Below, piece by piece: positions 1 to 6,358 of a stretch of DNA of 10,056 bases. Position numbers and translations under genes: made by a program. Origin of the DNA: Chloroflexota bacterium (GTDB lineage Bacteria; Chloroflexota; Dormibacteria; CF-121); contig VBEQ01000001.1 in the NCBI GenBank assembly GCA_005881235.1, forward strand, positions 1 through 10,056. Reading direction: 5' to 3'. The notes under the pieces are model-generated. The model made no database searches and was not told the DNA's origin. It saw only the letters and a program-made list of their open reading frames with translations. Position 1 is the stretch's first letter; each line of letters opens with the position of its first letter.

Positions 1-893
1 TGTTCGGTTCGTCGGCGCCTACCAACCTCGGCGCCCAGCTGCAAGCGCTGAATGCCGTTGCCCCAGACGGGATCAAGCCATTCATCATGACCGACGAGGA
101 AGGCGGCGTGGTCCAGCGAATGGCGAATCTAGTCGGATCGATTCCCTCGGCGCGGCAGATGGGCGCGACGATGACGCCGGCACAGATTGAACAGCTTGCC
201 TTCGGCCTGGCGCAGCGTATGCGGGCCGCGGGAGTGACAATGGATCTCGCCCCCGTCCTCGATGTCGACGGCGGTCAGGGGCCGAACAACTTCAATGCTG
301 ACGGCACCCGCTCCTTTAGTGCGAACGTGGCGACGGCATCCGGCGACGGCGTCGCTTTTGCCACTGGTCTACGCAACGGCGGCATCGTCCCGGTCGTGAA
401 ACACTTCCCGGGATTGGGCGGCGCAACCGGCAACACCGATGTCACCGCTGCAGCGACCCAGTCGTGGAGTGCCTTACAAAGCGGCGGCCTACCTCCCTTC
501 GAAGCCGCCGTTGCCGCCCGCGTTCCCGCCGTGATGGTCGCGAATGCGACGGTGCCGGGTCTTACTAATCAGCCCGCAAGCGTCTCGCCCGCCGTGATCA
601 ACGGCATCTTGCGTGGGCGGCTCGGCTTTCAGGGCCTCGTTATTACTGACTCCTTGTCGGCCGTGGCACTGAGCGCCAACGGCTATACGGTGCCAAGCGC
701 TGCGGTTGCCGCCCTAGACGCCGGAGCCGACATGGTCCTCTACAACGCCGACCCAAGCACGGTTGCCGCGGTCACCAGCCAGACGGTGTCGGCCATGGTC
801 TCGGCTGTCAACGCCGGCACGCTTAGCAGAGCAGCGCTCGAAATTGCCGTAGGGCGCGTGCTGGCCGCAAAGGGCGTAGACCTCTGCCCATGA
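1..893 (+). CDS. Glycoside hydrolase family 3 protein, beta-N-acetylhexosaminidase-like (5' end outside window)
   Basis: The reading frame is open from base 3, so the gene starts upstream; 296 residues are visible. Seen: an N-terminal-side TDEEGG segment (about residues 30-35 of the visible part), KHFPGLGG at about 133-140 followed by GNTD, and GLVITDSL near 221-228. These are landmarks of the GH3 (beta/alpha)8 barrel; by family knowledge the Asp in ITDSL is the catalytic nucleophile and KHFPG lines the substrate pocket. The family removes terminal beta-N-acetylglucosamine, in NagZ and LpqI-type enzymes from peptidoglycan fragments. The classical NagZ DSH acid/base loop is replaced here by NTD, so this belongs to a different subgroup and its exact substrate is open. 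The protein ends soon after the barrel, so no second GH3 domain is present. The family is certain; the substrate is inferred. Confidence 0.88.
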   Translation, partial: FGSSAPTNLGAQLQALNAVAPDGIKPFIMTDEEGGVVQRMANLVGSIPSARQMGATMTPAQIEQLAFGLAQRMRAAGVTMDLAPVLDVDGGQGPNNFNADGTRSFSANVATASGDGVAFATGLRNGGIVPVVKHFPGLGGATGNTDVTAAATQSWSALQSGGLPPFEAAVAARVPAVMVANATVPGLTNQPASVSPAVINGILRGRLGFQGLVITDSLSAVALSANGYTVPSAAVAALDAGADMVLYNADPSTVAAVTSQTVSAMVSAVNAGTLSRAALEIAVGRVLAAKGVDLCP

Positions 894-939
894 CGCGTCG
901 GTAATCCGCCTGGGCGGCCAAACGGTTGGCTCGGCGCAG

Positions 940-970
940 TTGACATCAGGTGCCCGCCGCTGTCTATATT
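940..970 (+). promoter_or_regulatory. Candidate sigma-70-type promoter for the Asp-box protein
   Basis: A perfect -35 hexamer TTGACA lies at 940-945 and TATATT (5 of 6 matches to TATAAT) at 965-970. The 19-bp spacer is longer than the usual 17, which lowers confidence. It sits 47 bp behind the GH3 stop and 56 bp before the chosen ATG. The TTG of this -35 box is also the most upstream in-frame start of the downstream frame, which argues against using it for translation. Confidence 0.4.
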
Positions 971-1026
971 GGGCGAGCAGGCAGGGCATCGCCTGCAGGG
1001 GCCATGGAACAGGAGGAGGTACTGGA

Positions 1027-2577
1027 ATGCATCCGATCGCCAGATCCGCGCGAATCAGCAGTCTTGCCGTCATTCTCGGCTTCGCCACGGTGCAATGGGC
1101 TGCCGCCAGTCCGCTGACCGTGGCTCCCCTTACTCGGATATCGGGCGCAAGTCCGTTCGCCACCTGCGCGTTCGGCGCCAGCGTACCACCCGTGCCGGGC
1201 GAGACTCTCTACGTCAACGCGGAGGAAGAGCCCTGGCTGGACGTCAACCCTGCCAATGCGAACAACATGATCGCGGTCTGGCAGCAGGACCGGTGGTCGG
1301 ACGGCGGAGCGCATGGCCTGGTGGCCGGCGTCACGCACGACGGTGGCGCAACCTGGACCCGGACCTTCGCGCACCTCAGTGAGTGCGCCGGTGGAAACGC
1401 CGCGAACGGCGGCAATTATGAACGCTCCTCGGATCCGTGGGTATCCTTCGGCCCCACCGGGACGGCTTATCAAATCAGTCTCTCCTTCGACGCCAACACC
1501 GCACGAAACGGTGTCCTCGTCAGCAAGTCGGCCAACGGTGGCGATACCTGGGGTGAGCCCATTAGCCTGATCCGGGACTCCGGCAACCGGGACGTTTCCT
1601 ACGCTTTTAACGACAAAGAGTCCATCACGGCCGACCCCACCAACTCAAGCTATGCCTACGCGGTGTGGGATCGATTCACTACGCCATCAGGCACATCGCT
1701 GGCCAGCATCGAGGGTCTGATCCATTCGCGGTCCTTCCGGGAGCCGGTCTGGTTCTCCCGCACGACCGATGGCGGCGCGACCTGGGAACCGGCCCGCAAT
1801 ATCTACGACCGCAGCGAGTTCAACGGCACCATTGGGAACCAAATCGTGGTGCTGCCGAATGGGACCCTGCTGGACTTCTTCGATGAGTTCTTTGTGCATA
1901 ACAACTCAAACAACCAGCGGGGCGAGAGCATCAGCGTGATCCGCTCGACGGATAAGGGGGCGACCTGGTCCGCCAGGTCAACAGTGATTGGCGCCAGCCT
2001 TGAGCGGGGCGCGTTCGACCCGGACACCGGAAGGCCAATCCGGGCCGAAGGTGGGATCCCTGACGTGGCGGTCGACCGCAACAGCGGCAAGCTCTACGCG
2101 GTCTGGCAAGACTCGCGGTTCAGCGGCGTCGACGAAGTCGCTCTCTCCATGTCGTCGGACGGCGGCTTCACCTGGACGGCCCCCATCAAAGTGAACCAGA
2201 CGCCACGCAACGCAACCGCCGCCGATGAGCAGGCGTTCGTACCCCAGGTGCATGTCGCCGCCGACGGCAGCGTGGCGGTAACCTACTACGACTTCCGCAA
2301 CAACGATGCCAACCCGGGCGTCCCAACCGACGCTTGGATCGTGCACTGCACAGGCAACTGCGCTAACCAGGCGAGTTGGAGCGACGAGGCCCGTCTGTCA
2401 TCGGCGTCATTCGACATCGAGCAGGCACCAGCTGCGCGTGGGCCATTTGGATTCTTCCTCGGCGACTACGAAGGCCTGTCCAGCATCGGCAATAACTTCG
2501 TAACCGCCTTCGTGCAGGTCAACAATGGGAATGCGGCGAACCGCACGGACGTCTTCGAGACACGCGTCTCCCCATAG
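1027..2577 (+). CDS. Secreted Asp-box (BNR) beta-propeller protein, sialidase-like
   Basis: The start at ATG 1027 is chosen because AGGAGGAGGT at 1011-1020 is an excellent Shine-Dalgarno sequence and the 516-aa product then begins with a signal peptide (basic residues 6-9, hydrophobic 11-27, AAA-S cleavage site near 27). Five Asp boxes of the S/T-x-D-x-G-x-T-W type are visible at about residues 103-110, 168-175, 246-253, 307-314 and 376-383, spaced as blades of a six-bladed propeller. This fold is known from exo-alpha-sialidases, but also from sortilin-like and other glycan-binding propellers. I do not see a clear (F/Y)RIP arginine motif near the N-terminus, so sialidase activity is not shown. 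The product is expected to be exported. It follows the GH3 gene on the same strand, which suggests a shared role in glycan breakdown, though it appears to have its own promoter. Confidence 0.85.
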   Translation: MHPIARSARISSLAVILGFATVQWAAASPLTVAPLTRISGASPFATCAFGASVPPVPGETLYVNAEEEPWLDVNPANANNMIAVWQQDRWSDGGAHGLVAGVTHDGGATWTRTFAHLSECAGGNAANGGNYERSSDPWVSFGPTGTAYQISLSFDANTARNGVLVSKSANGGDTWGEPISLIRDSGNRDVSYAFNDKESITADPTNSSYAYAVWDRFTTPSGTSLASIEGLIHSRSFREPVWFSRTTDGGATWEPARNIYDRSEFNGTIGNQIVVLPNGTLLDFFDEFFVHNNSNNQRGESISVIRSTDKGATWSARSTVIGASLERGAFDPDTGRPIRAEGGIPDVAVDRNSGKLYAVWQDSRFSGVDEVALSMSSDGGFTWTAPIKVNQTPRNATAADEQAFVPQVHVAADGSVAVTYYDFRNNDANPGVPTDAWIVHCTGNCANQASWSDEARLSSASFDIEQAPAARGPFGFFLGDYEGLSSIGNNFVTAFVQVNNGNAANRTDVFETRVSP

Positions 2578-2588
2578 AACGGATCGAG

Positions 2589-2617
2589 AGGCAGCCGCCG
2601 CCTCGTGGCGGCTGCCT
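2589..2617 (+). terminator. Perfect 11-bp hairpin behind the Asp-box gene, probable terminator
   Basis: AGGCAGCCGCC (2589-2599) pairs perfectly with GGCGGCTGCCT (2607-2617) around a 7-nt loop, beginning 11 bases after the stop codon. No T-run follows on the + strand, so it is either a non-canonical terminator or an mRNA 3' stabiliser. Confidence 0.55.
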
Positions 2618-2648
2618 ACACCGCGCGGATCATGGGTACTCACGCTCG

Positions 2649-2954
2649 TCATCGCATGCTGCGGATAAGAATTATGCAGACAATGGTCAGTGACAGGACC
2701 AGGCCAATTAGAACTGAGCCGATACCAGCGACCAGGACGGTGTCTCGGGTGGAAAGATTGAAAAGGTGGTGACGCCCCGTGAGACCCATGACAAGTAGCG
2801 TCGCCACCAGCGCTAGACCGGGAAGACCCCCCAGTAGTGCCGTTAGCCATCGCGGGAGCGCTATCGCAGTGCGGGTTTGGGTGCCCATCGTCCGCATTAT
2901 GCGCTGCGGGTAATGCCGCCGATTGGACGGCGCCAGCCGTTCCCCGTTTTGCAC
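2649..2954 (-). CDS. Small putative membrane protein with two predicted helices
   Basis: The frame encodes up to 101 residues from a GTG at 2954. ATG codons at 2897 or 2888 would give about 82 or 79 residues and remove a non-descript basic N-terminus; no start has a good ribosome binding site. Two hydrophobic stretches are clear, about residues 36-58 (ALLGGLPGLALVATLLVMG) and 73-97 (TVLVAGIGSVLIGLVLSLTI), with a short polar loop between and a basic C-terminus (IRSMR). This two-helix pattern is unusual for a chance frame, but no family is recognised. It points toward the Asp-box gene (convergent), and the hairpin at 2589-2617 lies between the two ends. Confidence 0.42.
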   Translation of the reverse strand: MQNGERLAPSNRRHYPQRIMRTMGTQTRTAIALPRWLTALLGGLPGLALVATLLVMGLTGRHHLFNLSTRDTVLVAGIGSVLIGLVLSLTIVCIILIRSMR

Positions 2955-3010
2955 AGCCGATGCGCCGAATCGGGCGTCGCCAAGTTCCAGGCCATGGCTC
3001 GTAGCTCCTT

Positions 3011-4030
3011 TTAGGCCACTCTTCTCATGCAGTCGTCGAGCCCTCGAATCGCTGCGCTGCTCGCTTGACGTCCTCGGTTGCTGGCCGCATTTCCGAACAC
3101 GTCATGCGTGTTCAGAAACCATCCAGCGAGATCGTCGAATGGAGATACGATCTGTCGAATAATCCGGCTTTCTGCACTGGGTGGCAGCTCAGGTTGAAAT
3201 CGAGCGAGCACCCATTTCCATTCCGGGATGCGATTGTCGAGGTCACGGGCACGAGCGATGTCGTGCGCCAGGGTCCGCAATGCGATCATTCCACTCCCGT
3301 ACTTGAGTGCACGAGTCAGCACAGTTCCAGCGGGTTCCCGCGCGAGGACGGCGATGTGGCTCAGCAGACCTGCTGCTGCCTCGCGTTGAGCCACATAGGC
3401 CTTCCGCGTTTGCAAGAGTGGTGCGGCCTTCTTAAGGCCAGCTAGACCGAGCTTCGGAAGGATTGCAAGAAAGAGCCCTTCAACACCAAGTTCGATTACT
3501 CCCTCAGCGATTTGACGTACTCCTGGTGTTTCAAGCACCCGGTCTTGTACGAGACCTGGCCAGCCACCGTAGTGCACGGCGTGTAATTCCTCATGGATCA
3601 GCGTCGCAAGAGCGTACATCTGGGGTTTGCCCACGCGCACCGTCCCTCCCTTGGCAAACAGGGCCGAAAGAGCTTGCGCCCGGGGCGGAGCGATGGTGAT
3701 TTGGCACAGCCGATAACGTTTCCCCAGAGCAAGACGAAGGATGAAGAGCCGGCGACGGAAGCCGCGGAGGCGATGACCGAGGGCAGGAGTGTCCGCCGAT
3801 ACGAGTCGAAAGTGTCCGGCGACCGCATGCCCGGCAGCACCGACTGGGATGTCCGCCACAACCAGAGAGGGCGATGCGAGGCTTGTGCTATCGGTCAGTT
3901 TTGCCACGGCTGTGCGGGCGCGAAGATGGAGCTCATCGAGGCTCGTAGGTCGGCGGACACGCCGAGGTCGGTTGGTCCAGAATCTGACCGGATTCATCCA
4001 CCGATTCAACGAGGTTGGATATTTGTCCAT
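3011..4030 (-). CDS. Unrecognised protein with HEELH zinc-metallopeptidase-like motif
   Basis: The frame is open further upstream to 4246, but that part runs antisense through the antitoxin gene, so ATG 4030 is taken as start (339 aa); ATG 3997 is an alternative. HEELH is encoded at 3581-3595 (residues 146-150) within LIHEELHAVHYGG. HExxH is the zinc-binding and catalytic motif of gluzincin/metzincin-type peptidases, and the hydrophobic LI before it fits a motif helix. A third ligand cannot be assigned; H153 is close by. The N-terminal third is Arg-rich and without clear domains. The C-terminal half is Ala/Leu-rich and helical, with a moderately hydrophobic stretch (about 175-195) and a polar tail. 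No secretion signal is seen, so it is probably cytoplasmic. It is divergent from the mazEF pair, with 82 bp between the starts. The function is unknown, and the peptidase idea rests on one short motif. Confidence 0.55.
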   Translation of the reverse strand: MDKYPTSLNRWMNPVRFWTNRPRRVRRPTSLDELHLRARTAVAKLTDSTSLASPSLVVADIPVGAAGHAVAGHFRLVSADTPALGHRLRGFRRRLFILRLALGKRYRLCQITIAPPRAQALSALFAKGGTVRVGKPQMYALATLIHEELHAVHYGGWPGLVQDRVLETPGVRQIAEGVIELGVEGLFLAILPKLGLAGLKKAAPLLQTRKAYVAQREAAAGLLSHIAVLAREPAGTVLTRALKYGSGMIALRTLAHDIARARDLDNRIPEWKWVLARFQPELPPSAESRIIRQIVSPFDDLAGWFLNTHDVFGNAASNRGRQASSAAIRGLDDCMRRVA

Positions 4031-4078
4031 GCACGCCCACGTTCTCTGCACTAAAGAGCAGGAACTGACTTGCCAGCG

Positions 4079-4116
4079 TTGGGCTCGATCCTTGCTATGG
4101 TATGATTTTGGTATGA
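4079..4116 (+). promoter_or_regulatory. Promoter and probable operator of the toxin-antitoxin pair; leaderless arrangement
   Basis: TTGGGC (4079-4084) and TATGAT (4101-4106) are separated by 16 bp, a good -35/-10 pair. The -10 box ends 6 bases before the antitoxin ATG (4113), so transcription should begin at or next to the start codon, and there is no Shine-Dalgarno sequence. A direct repeat GGTATGA occurs at 4099-4105 and 4110-4116, 11 bp apart (one helical turn), overlapping the -10 box and the start. Ribbon-helix-helix antitoxins commonly bind such half-sites in tandem and repress their own operon, so this is the likely operator. The operator assignment is inference. Confidence 0.6.
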
Positions 4117-4367
4117 AACGCGCGGTGAAAGTCGCCATTAGCCTGCCCGATGACTTGCTCCATCGAGTCGACCGCGCTCGCCGGGAGCGCAAGGTGAGCC
4201 GCAGCGAGTACTTTCGGCAAGCGGCCACCAATTTGCTTGGTCTCACCGGCGAGCAGGAGATCGATCGCTACGTGCGTGGCTACGCCAAGCACCCCGAGAC
4301 GCCTGAGGAAGTGGAGGCGGCGCGAGCCGCGTCTGCGAGGAGTCTCGCGGGTGAGCCCTGGGAGTGA
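4113..4367 (+). CDS. Ribbon-helix-helix antitoxin of a MazEF-type pair
   Basis: The 84-aa product starts at ATG 4113, directly behind the promoter; the open frame to the left runs antisense to the HEELH gene and is not used. Residues 4-41 form a CopG/RHH unit: a short beta strand (VKVAISLP) then two helices with a conserved turn (RKVSRSEYFRQAATNLL). By family knowledge the strand pairs in a dimer and inserts into the DNA major groove. The acidic, Ala-rich tail (about 60-84, ending GEPWE) is the part expected to wrap the toxin and block its active site. The stop overlaps the toxin start by 4 nt (GTGA). It probably represses its own promoter alone and more strongly with the toxin. Confidence 0.85.
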   Translation: MKRAVKVAISLPDDLLHRVDRARRERKVSRSEYFRQAATNLLGLTGEQEIDRYVRGYAKHPETPEEVEAARAASARSLAGEPWE

Positions 4368-4681
4368 AGCGGGGCGAGATCTGGTGGGCCGAGCTCCCTA
4401 AACCCGCCGGCCGCCGCCCGGTGATCCTCCTGTCTCGGGATGAAGCCTACGAAATTCGCCGGCTCGTCACGGTGGCGCCAGTCACAATCCGCGTTCGGGG
4501 GATTCCGGTCGAGGTTGCACTTGGTCCGAAAGACGGAATGCCCCGTGAATGTGTCATCAATCTCGACACGGTGACGACGATACCGAAAGATGCACTCGGA
4601 GAGCGGCTCACCGTCCTCTCCCGCGCGAAAGTGACGGCGGTCGAGGGAGCTCTCAAGTTTGCGCTGGGCCTTCGGCGATAG
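4364..4681 (+). CDS. mazF: MazF/PemK-family toxin, mRNA endoribonuclease
   Basis: The 105-aa product starts at GTG 4364, overlapping the antitoxin stop by 4 nt, so translation is coupled. The family signature is clear: KRGEIWWAELP at residues 2-12, RRPVILLSR at 17-25, VTVAPVT at 35-41 and CVINLDTVTTIPK at 63-75. In characterised MazF toxins an Arg in the RPV segment and a Thr at the end of the next strand form the catalytic pair; here R18 and T41 fit. Length and fold are complete, so the toxin is probably functional. It should cut single-stranded mRNA at a short site that cannot be predicted from sequence, acting as a dimer in the cytoplasm when the labile antitoxin is lost. Confidence 0.92.
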   Translation: MKRGEIWWAELPKPAGRRPVILLSRDEAYEIRRLVTVAPVTIRVRGIPVEVALGPKDGMPRECVINLDTVTTIPKDALGERLTVLSRAKVTAVEGALKFALGLRR

Positions 4682-4754
4682 GTCCGGCAGCCCGTCTTCT
4701 TCCGCCGCCAGCTTCGGCCAAACCCGCTATCGGGGCTGCGACAATTGCCGGACC
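4681..4754 (+). repeat. Interrupted inverted repeat between mazF and the sigma factor
   Basis: GGTCCGGCA (4681-4689) is the exact reverse complement of TGCCGGACC (4746-4754), and inside it GCAGCCC (4687-4693) is complementary to GGGCTGC (4733-4739). The RNA could fold into one long stem with a bulge of about 6 nt on the right arm and a large top loop. It begins at the last base of the mazF stop codon and fills most of the 93-bp gap. It may terminate or attenuate the toxin operon; there is no T-run. A degenerate mobile-element remnant is a less likely reading. Confidence 0.5.
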
Positions 4755-4774
4755 TCGATGCGTCTAACCGATAG

Positions 4775-5275
4775 ATGAGCGCGGCACGTCCGCCGGCCTT
4801 CGATGACCTCTTGGCACCTTTGGTCGGCCGTGGTTACGCGCTCGCCGTCACGATGCTCAATGACCCAATGAGTGCTGAAGATGCCGTCCAGGAAGCGGCC
4901 ATCAAGGCATGGCGCAAGCTGCCAGCCCTGCGTGATCGCTCCGCCATCGAACCCTGGTTCCTCTCAATCGTGGCGAACCAGTGCCGAAGCGTCCTTCGCG
5001 GCCGCTGGTGGTCGGTCTGGAAGTTCCCCGAACTTCGCCGGGACCGCTTGGCACAAGACCGAGATGAGTCCGCCCTTGACCTGGATCTGGCACTCGGACG
5101 CCTCAGCATGGAAGAGCGGGTTCCCCTTCTTCTACATTTCTACATGGACATGACCTTCGAGCAGGTCGGCCGTGTCGTGGGGATTTCGATGACGGCGGCG
5201 CGCTCGCGCATTTACCGGACGTTGGATCGCCTGCGCTCGGACCTTCAATCAGAAGAGGTACTCGACCGTGGCTGA
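4775..5275 (+). CDS. ECF-type RNA polymerase sigma factor (sigma-70 family)
   Basis: The 166-aa product has the two ECF domains. Region 2 spans about residues 8-77, with the typical PMSAEDAVQEAAIKAWRKL core-binding/-10 helix and the conserved W near 61. Region 4 spans about 105-158, with MTFEQVGRVVGISMTAARSRIYR as the helix-turn-helix that reads the -35 element. The linker is short and no extra C-terminal domain is present. There is no Shine-Dalgarno sequence before ATG 4775; a TCTAAC at 4763-4768 would make this gene leaderless too, but that is weak. It overlaps the next gene by 8 nt, the usual layout of a sigma factor and its membrane-bound regulator. It probably drives a small cell-envelope or stress regulon; the target promoter sequence is not deducible here. 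Confidence 0.93.
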   Translation: MSAARPPAFDDLLAPLVGRGYALAVTMLNDPMSAEDAVQEAAIKAWRKLPALRDRSAIEPWFLSIVANQCRSVLRGRWWSVWKFPELRRDRLAQDRDESALDLDLALGRLSMEERVPLLLHFYMDMTFEQVGRVVGISMTAARSRIYRTLDRLRSDLQSEEVLDRG

Positions 5276-6050
5276 GTTTGAAACAGAGATTCGTCAAGCG
5301 TTTGAGCGCCGCTTGGCCGGCATGCCCGCAAGGCCTGATCTCAGTCGCCGGATCGGCACTGCGGTGCGTGAGCGGAACTCTGGGCCACGGGCGTTGCAGG
5401 TCCTCGCAGCAAGCGCAGCTGTGCTTCTCGTAGGTTTGGTGACTTTCTATCTTCTGCAGATGCGCCACGTTCAGCCTGCGCCGATCGTGGGGCCGACTCC
5501 AGGTGTGCCATCAGCAACGCCGAGCACAGCCTCGCCAAGCCCATCACCCTCTCAACCTGCAGGCTGGAAGACCTACACCAACACGCAATTCGGTTTCAGC
5601 ATCTCCTACCCGCCCAGCTTCGTTGTTGAGAACTCGTTGAACCCAGGTATGACGCTGCCACCTGGGTGGCTTCTCGAAATGCGCGTGGTTGACAGGCGGT
5701 TCCTTGGAAAAATTCCGCCGGGCCAGGTGGAGTTTGGAGTTCGCGCCAACGACGCGGGGGCGTTGACTGCCTGGGTTCAGAAGCACACTGGCCCATGTGG
5801 GTCACCCAGTAGCAGCGAGTACTACTGGGACAAGGTTTCCAACGTCACGCCCGTGAATGCCGCCGGGAGAGACGCACTGACCTTTGACTGGAACCAGCAG
5901 CCCTGCGGCACTCCGTATACGCTCCATCTCACTGCCTTCGTGCTGCAGACGTCTCACGTCTTCCTGTTCAGCTGGTACTCACAGGATCCGGCCTACAGTG
6001 CGACTCTGAAAAGAATCGCAGATCAGATGCTGGCCAGTTTCAGCGGCTGA
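5268..6050 (+). CDS. Single-pass membrane protein, probable anti-sigma/sensor partner of the ECF factor
   Basis: GTG 5268 is chosen because GAAGAGG (5252-5258) lies 9 bases upstream and the frame overlaps the sigma gene by 8 nt. The 260-aa layout is a cytoplasmic N-terminus of about 41 residues, one transmembrane helix (about 42-64), a Pro/Ser/Thr-rich extracytoplasmic linker (about 68-98) and a compact outer domain (99-260). That domain starts with WKTYTNTQFGFSISYPPSF, resembling the opening of PsbP-like/lipoprotein domains; the similarity is by eye only. The cytoplasmic part has no Cys and no HxxxCxxC zinc anti-sigma motif, so binding to sigma would need a different helix. Two Cys in the outer domain (in PCGS and PCGT) could form a disulfide. 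The anti-sigma role is inferred from topology and gene order. Confidence 0.78.
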   Translation: MAEFETEIRQAFERRLAGMPARPDLSRRIGTAVRERNSGPRALQVLAASAAVLLVGLVTFYLLQMRHVQPAPIVGPTPGVPSATPSTASPSPSPSQPAGWKTYTNTQFGFSISYPPSFVVENSLNPGMTLPPGWLLEMRVVDRRFLGKIPPGQVEFGVRANDAGALTAWVQKHTGPCGSPSSSEYYWDKVSNVTPVNAAGRDALTFDWNQQPCGTPYTLHLTAFVLQTSHVFLFSWYSQDPAYSATLKRIADQMLASFSG

Positions 6051-6358
6051 AGCCGCCTCGGGATGCCTGATTTGATGATGGCTGGGTCAATTGGTCAGGA
6101 TTGGCAACTCGATTTACGGACTCGGGCAACGAATTTCGGACCTCGCTTCGAGGCTCGCTGGCCGATAGGTCCGTCACGGCGGTAGTCCAAACGTCTAGGG
6201 CGGCGTTCACGAGGGGAATAGCAAACGCACCATTTTCCACAGGGGCCCGCCAGAGCCGGGCAAAGCTACAACGGCTAGGCGGATATTTAAGGACGGTTAC
6301 CGGCTTAGCACGCCGTGGCGGGAGAATGCCACCACCTTCGGTCAGTTGACCGTCTGGG
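6051..6358. other. Gene-free stretch of about 308 bp
   Basis: No convincing gene is seen. Two opposite frames (6101-6349 on + and 6040-6369 on -) cover it, but neither has a ribosome binding site, a recognisable domain or a hydrophobic pattern. Small inverted repeats occur: GCGGC/GCCGC around the sigma-partner stop (6043-6047 with 6052-6056), GCCCG/CGGGC at 6245-6249 with 6257-6261, and GTGGC/GCCAC at 6315-6319 with 6328-6332. Since the + strand gene before it and the - strand gene after it converge here, these may help end transcription. Confidence 0.4.

Noticed and set aside
940..1026. Upstream TTG extension of the Asp-box protein (29 more residues)
   Set aside because: The TTG is inside a perfect -35 hexamer, the added residues precede a clear signal peptide, and ATG 1027 has an excellent Shine-Dalgarno sequence.
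3065..4054. Several + strand frames opposite the HEELH gene
   Set aside because: Low-complexity, basic and Cys-rich translations without domains or ribosome binding sites; shadows of the - strand gene.
3789..4112. N-terminal extension of the antitoxin
   Set aside because: It runs antisense through the HEELH gene; the RHH domain begins at ATG 4113 immediately behind a promoter.
4031..4246. N-terminal extension of the HEELH protein
   Set aside because: It lies antisense to the antitoxin and its promoter and shows no domain character.
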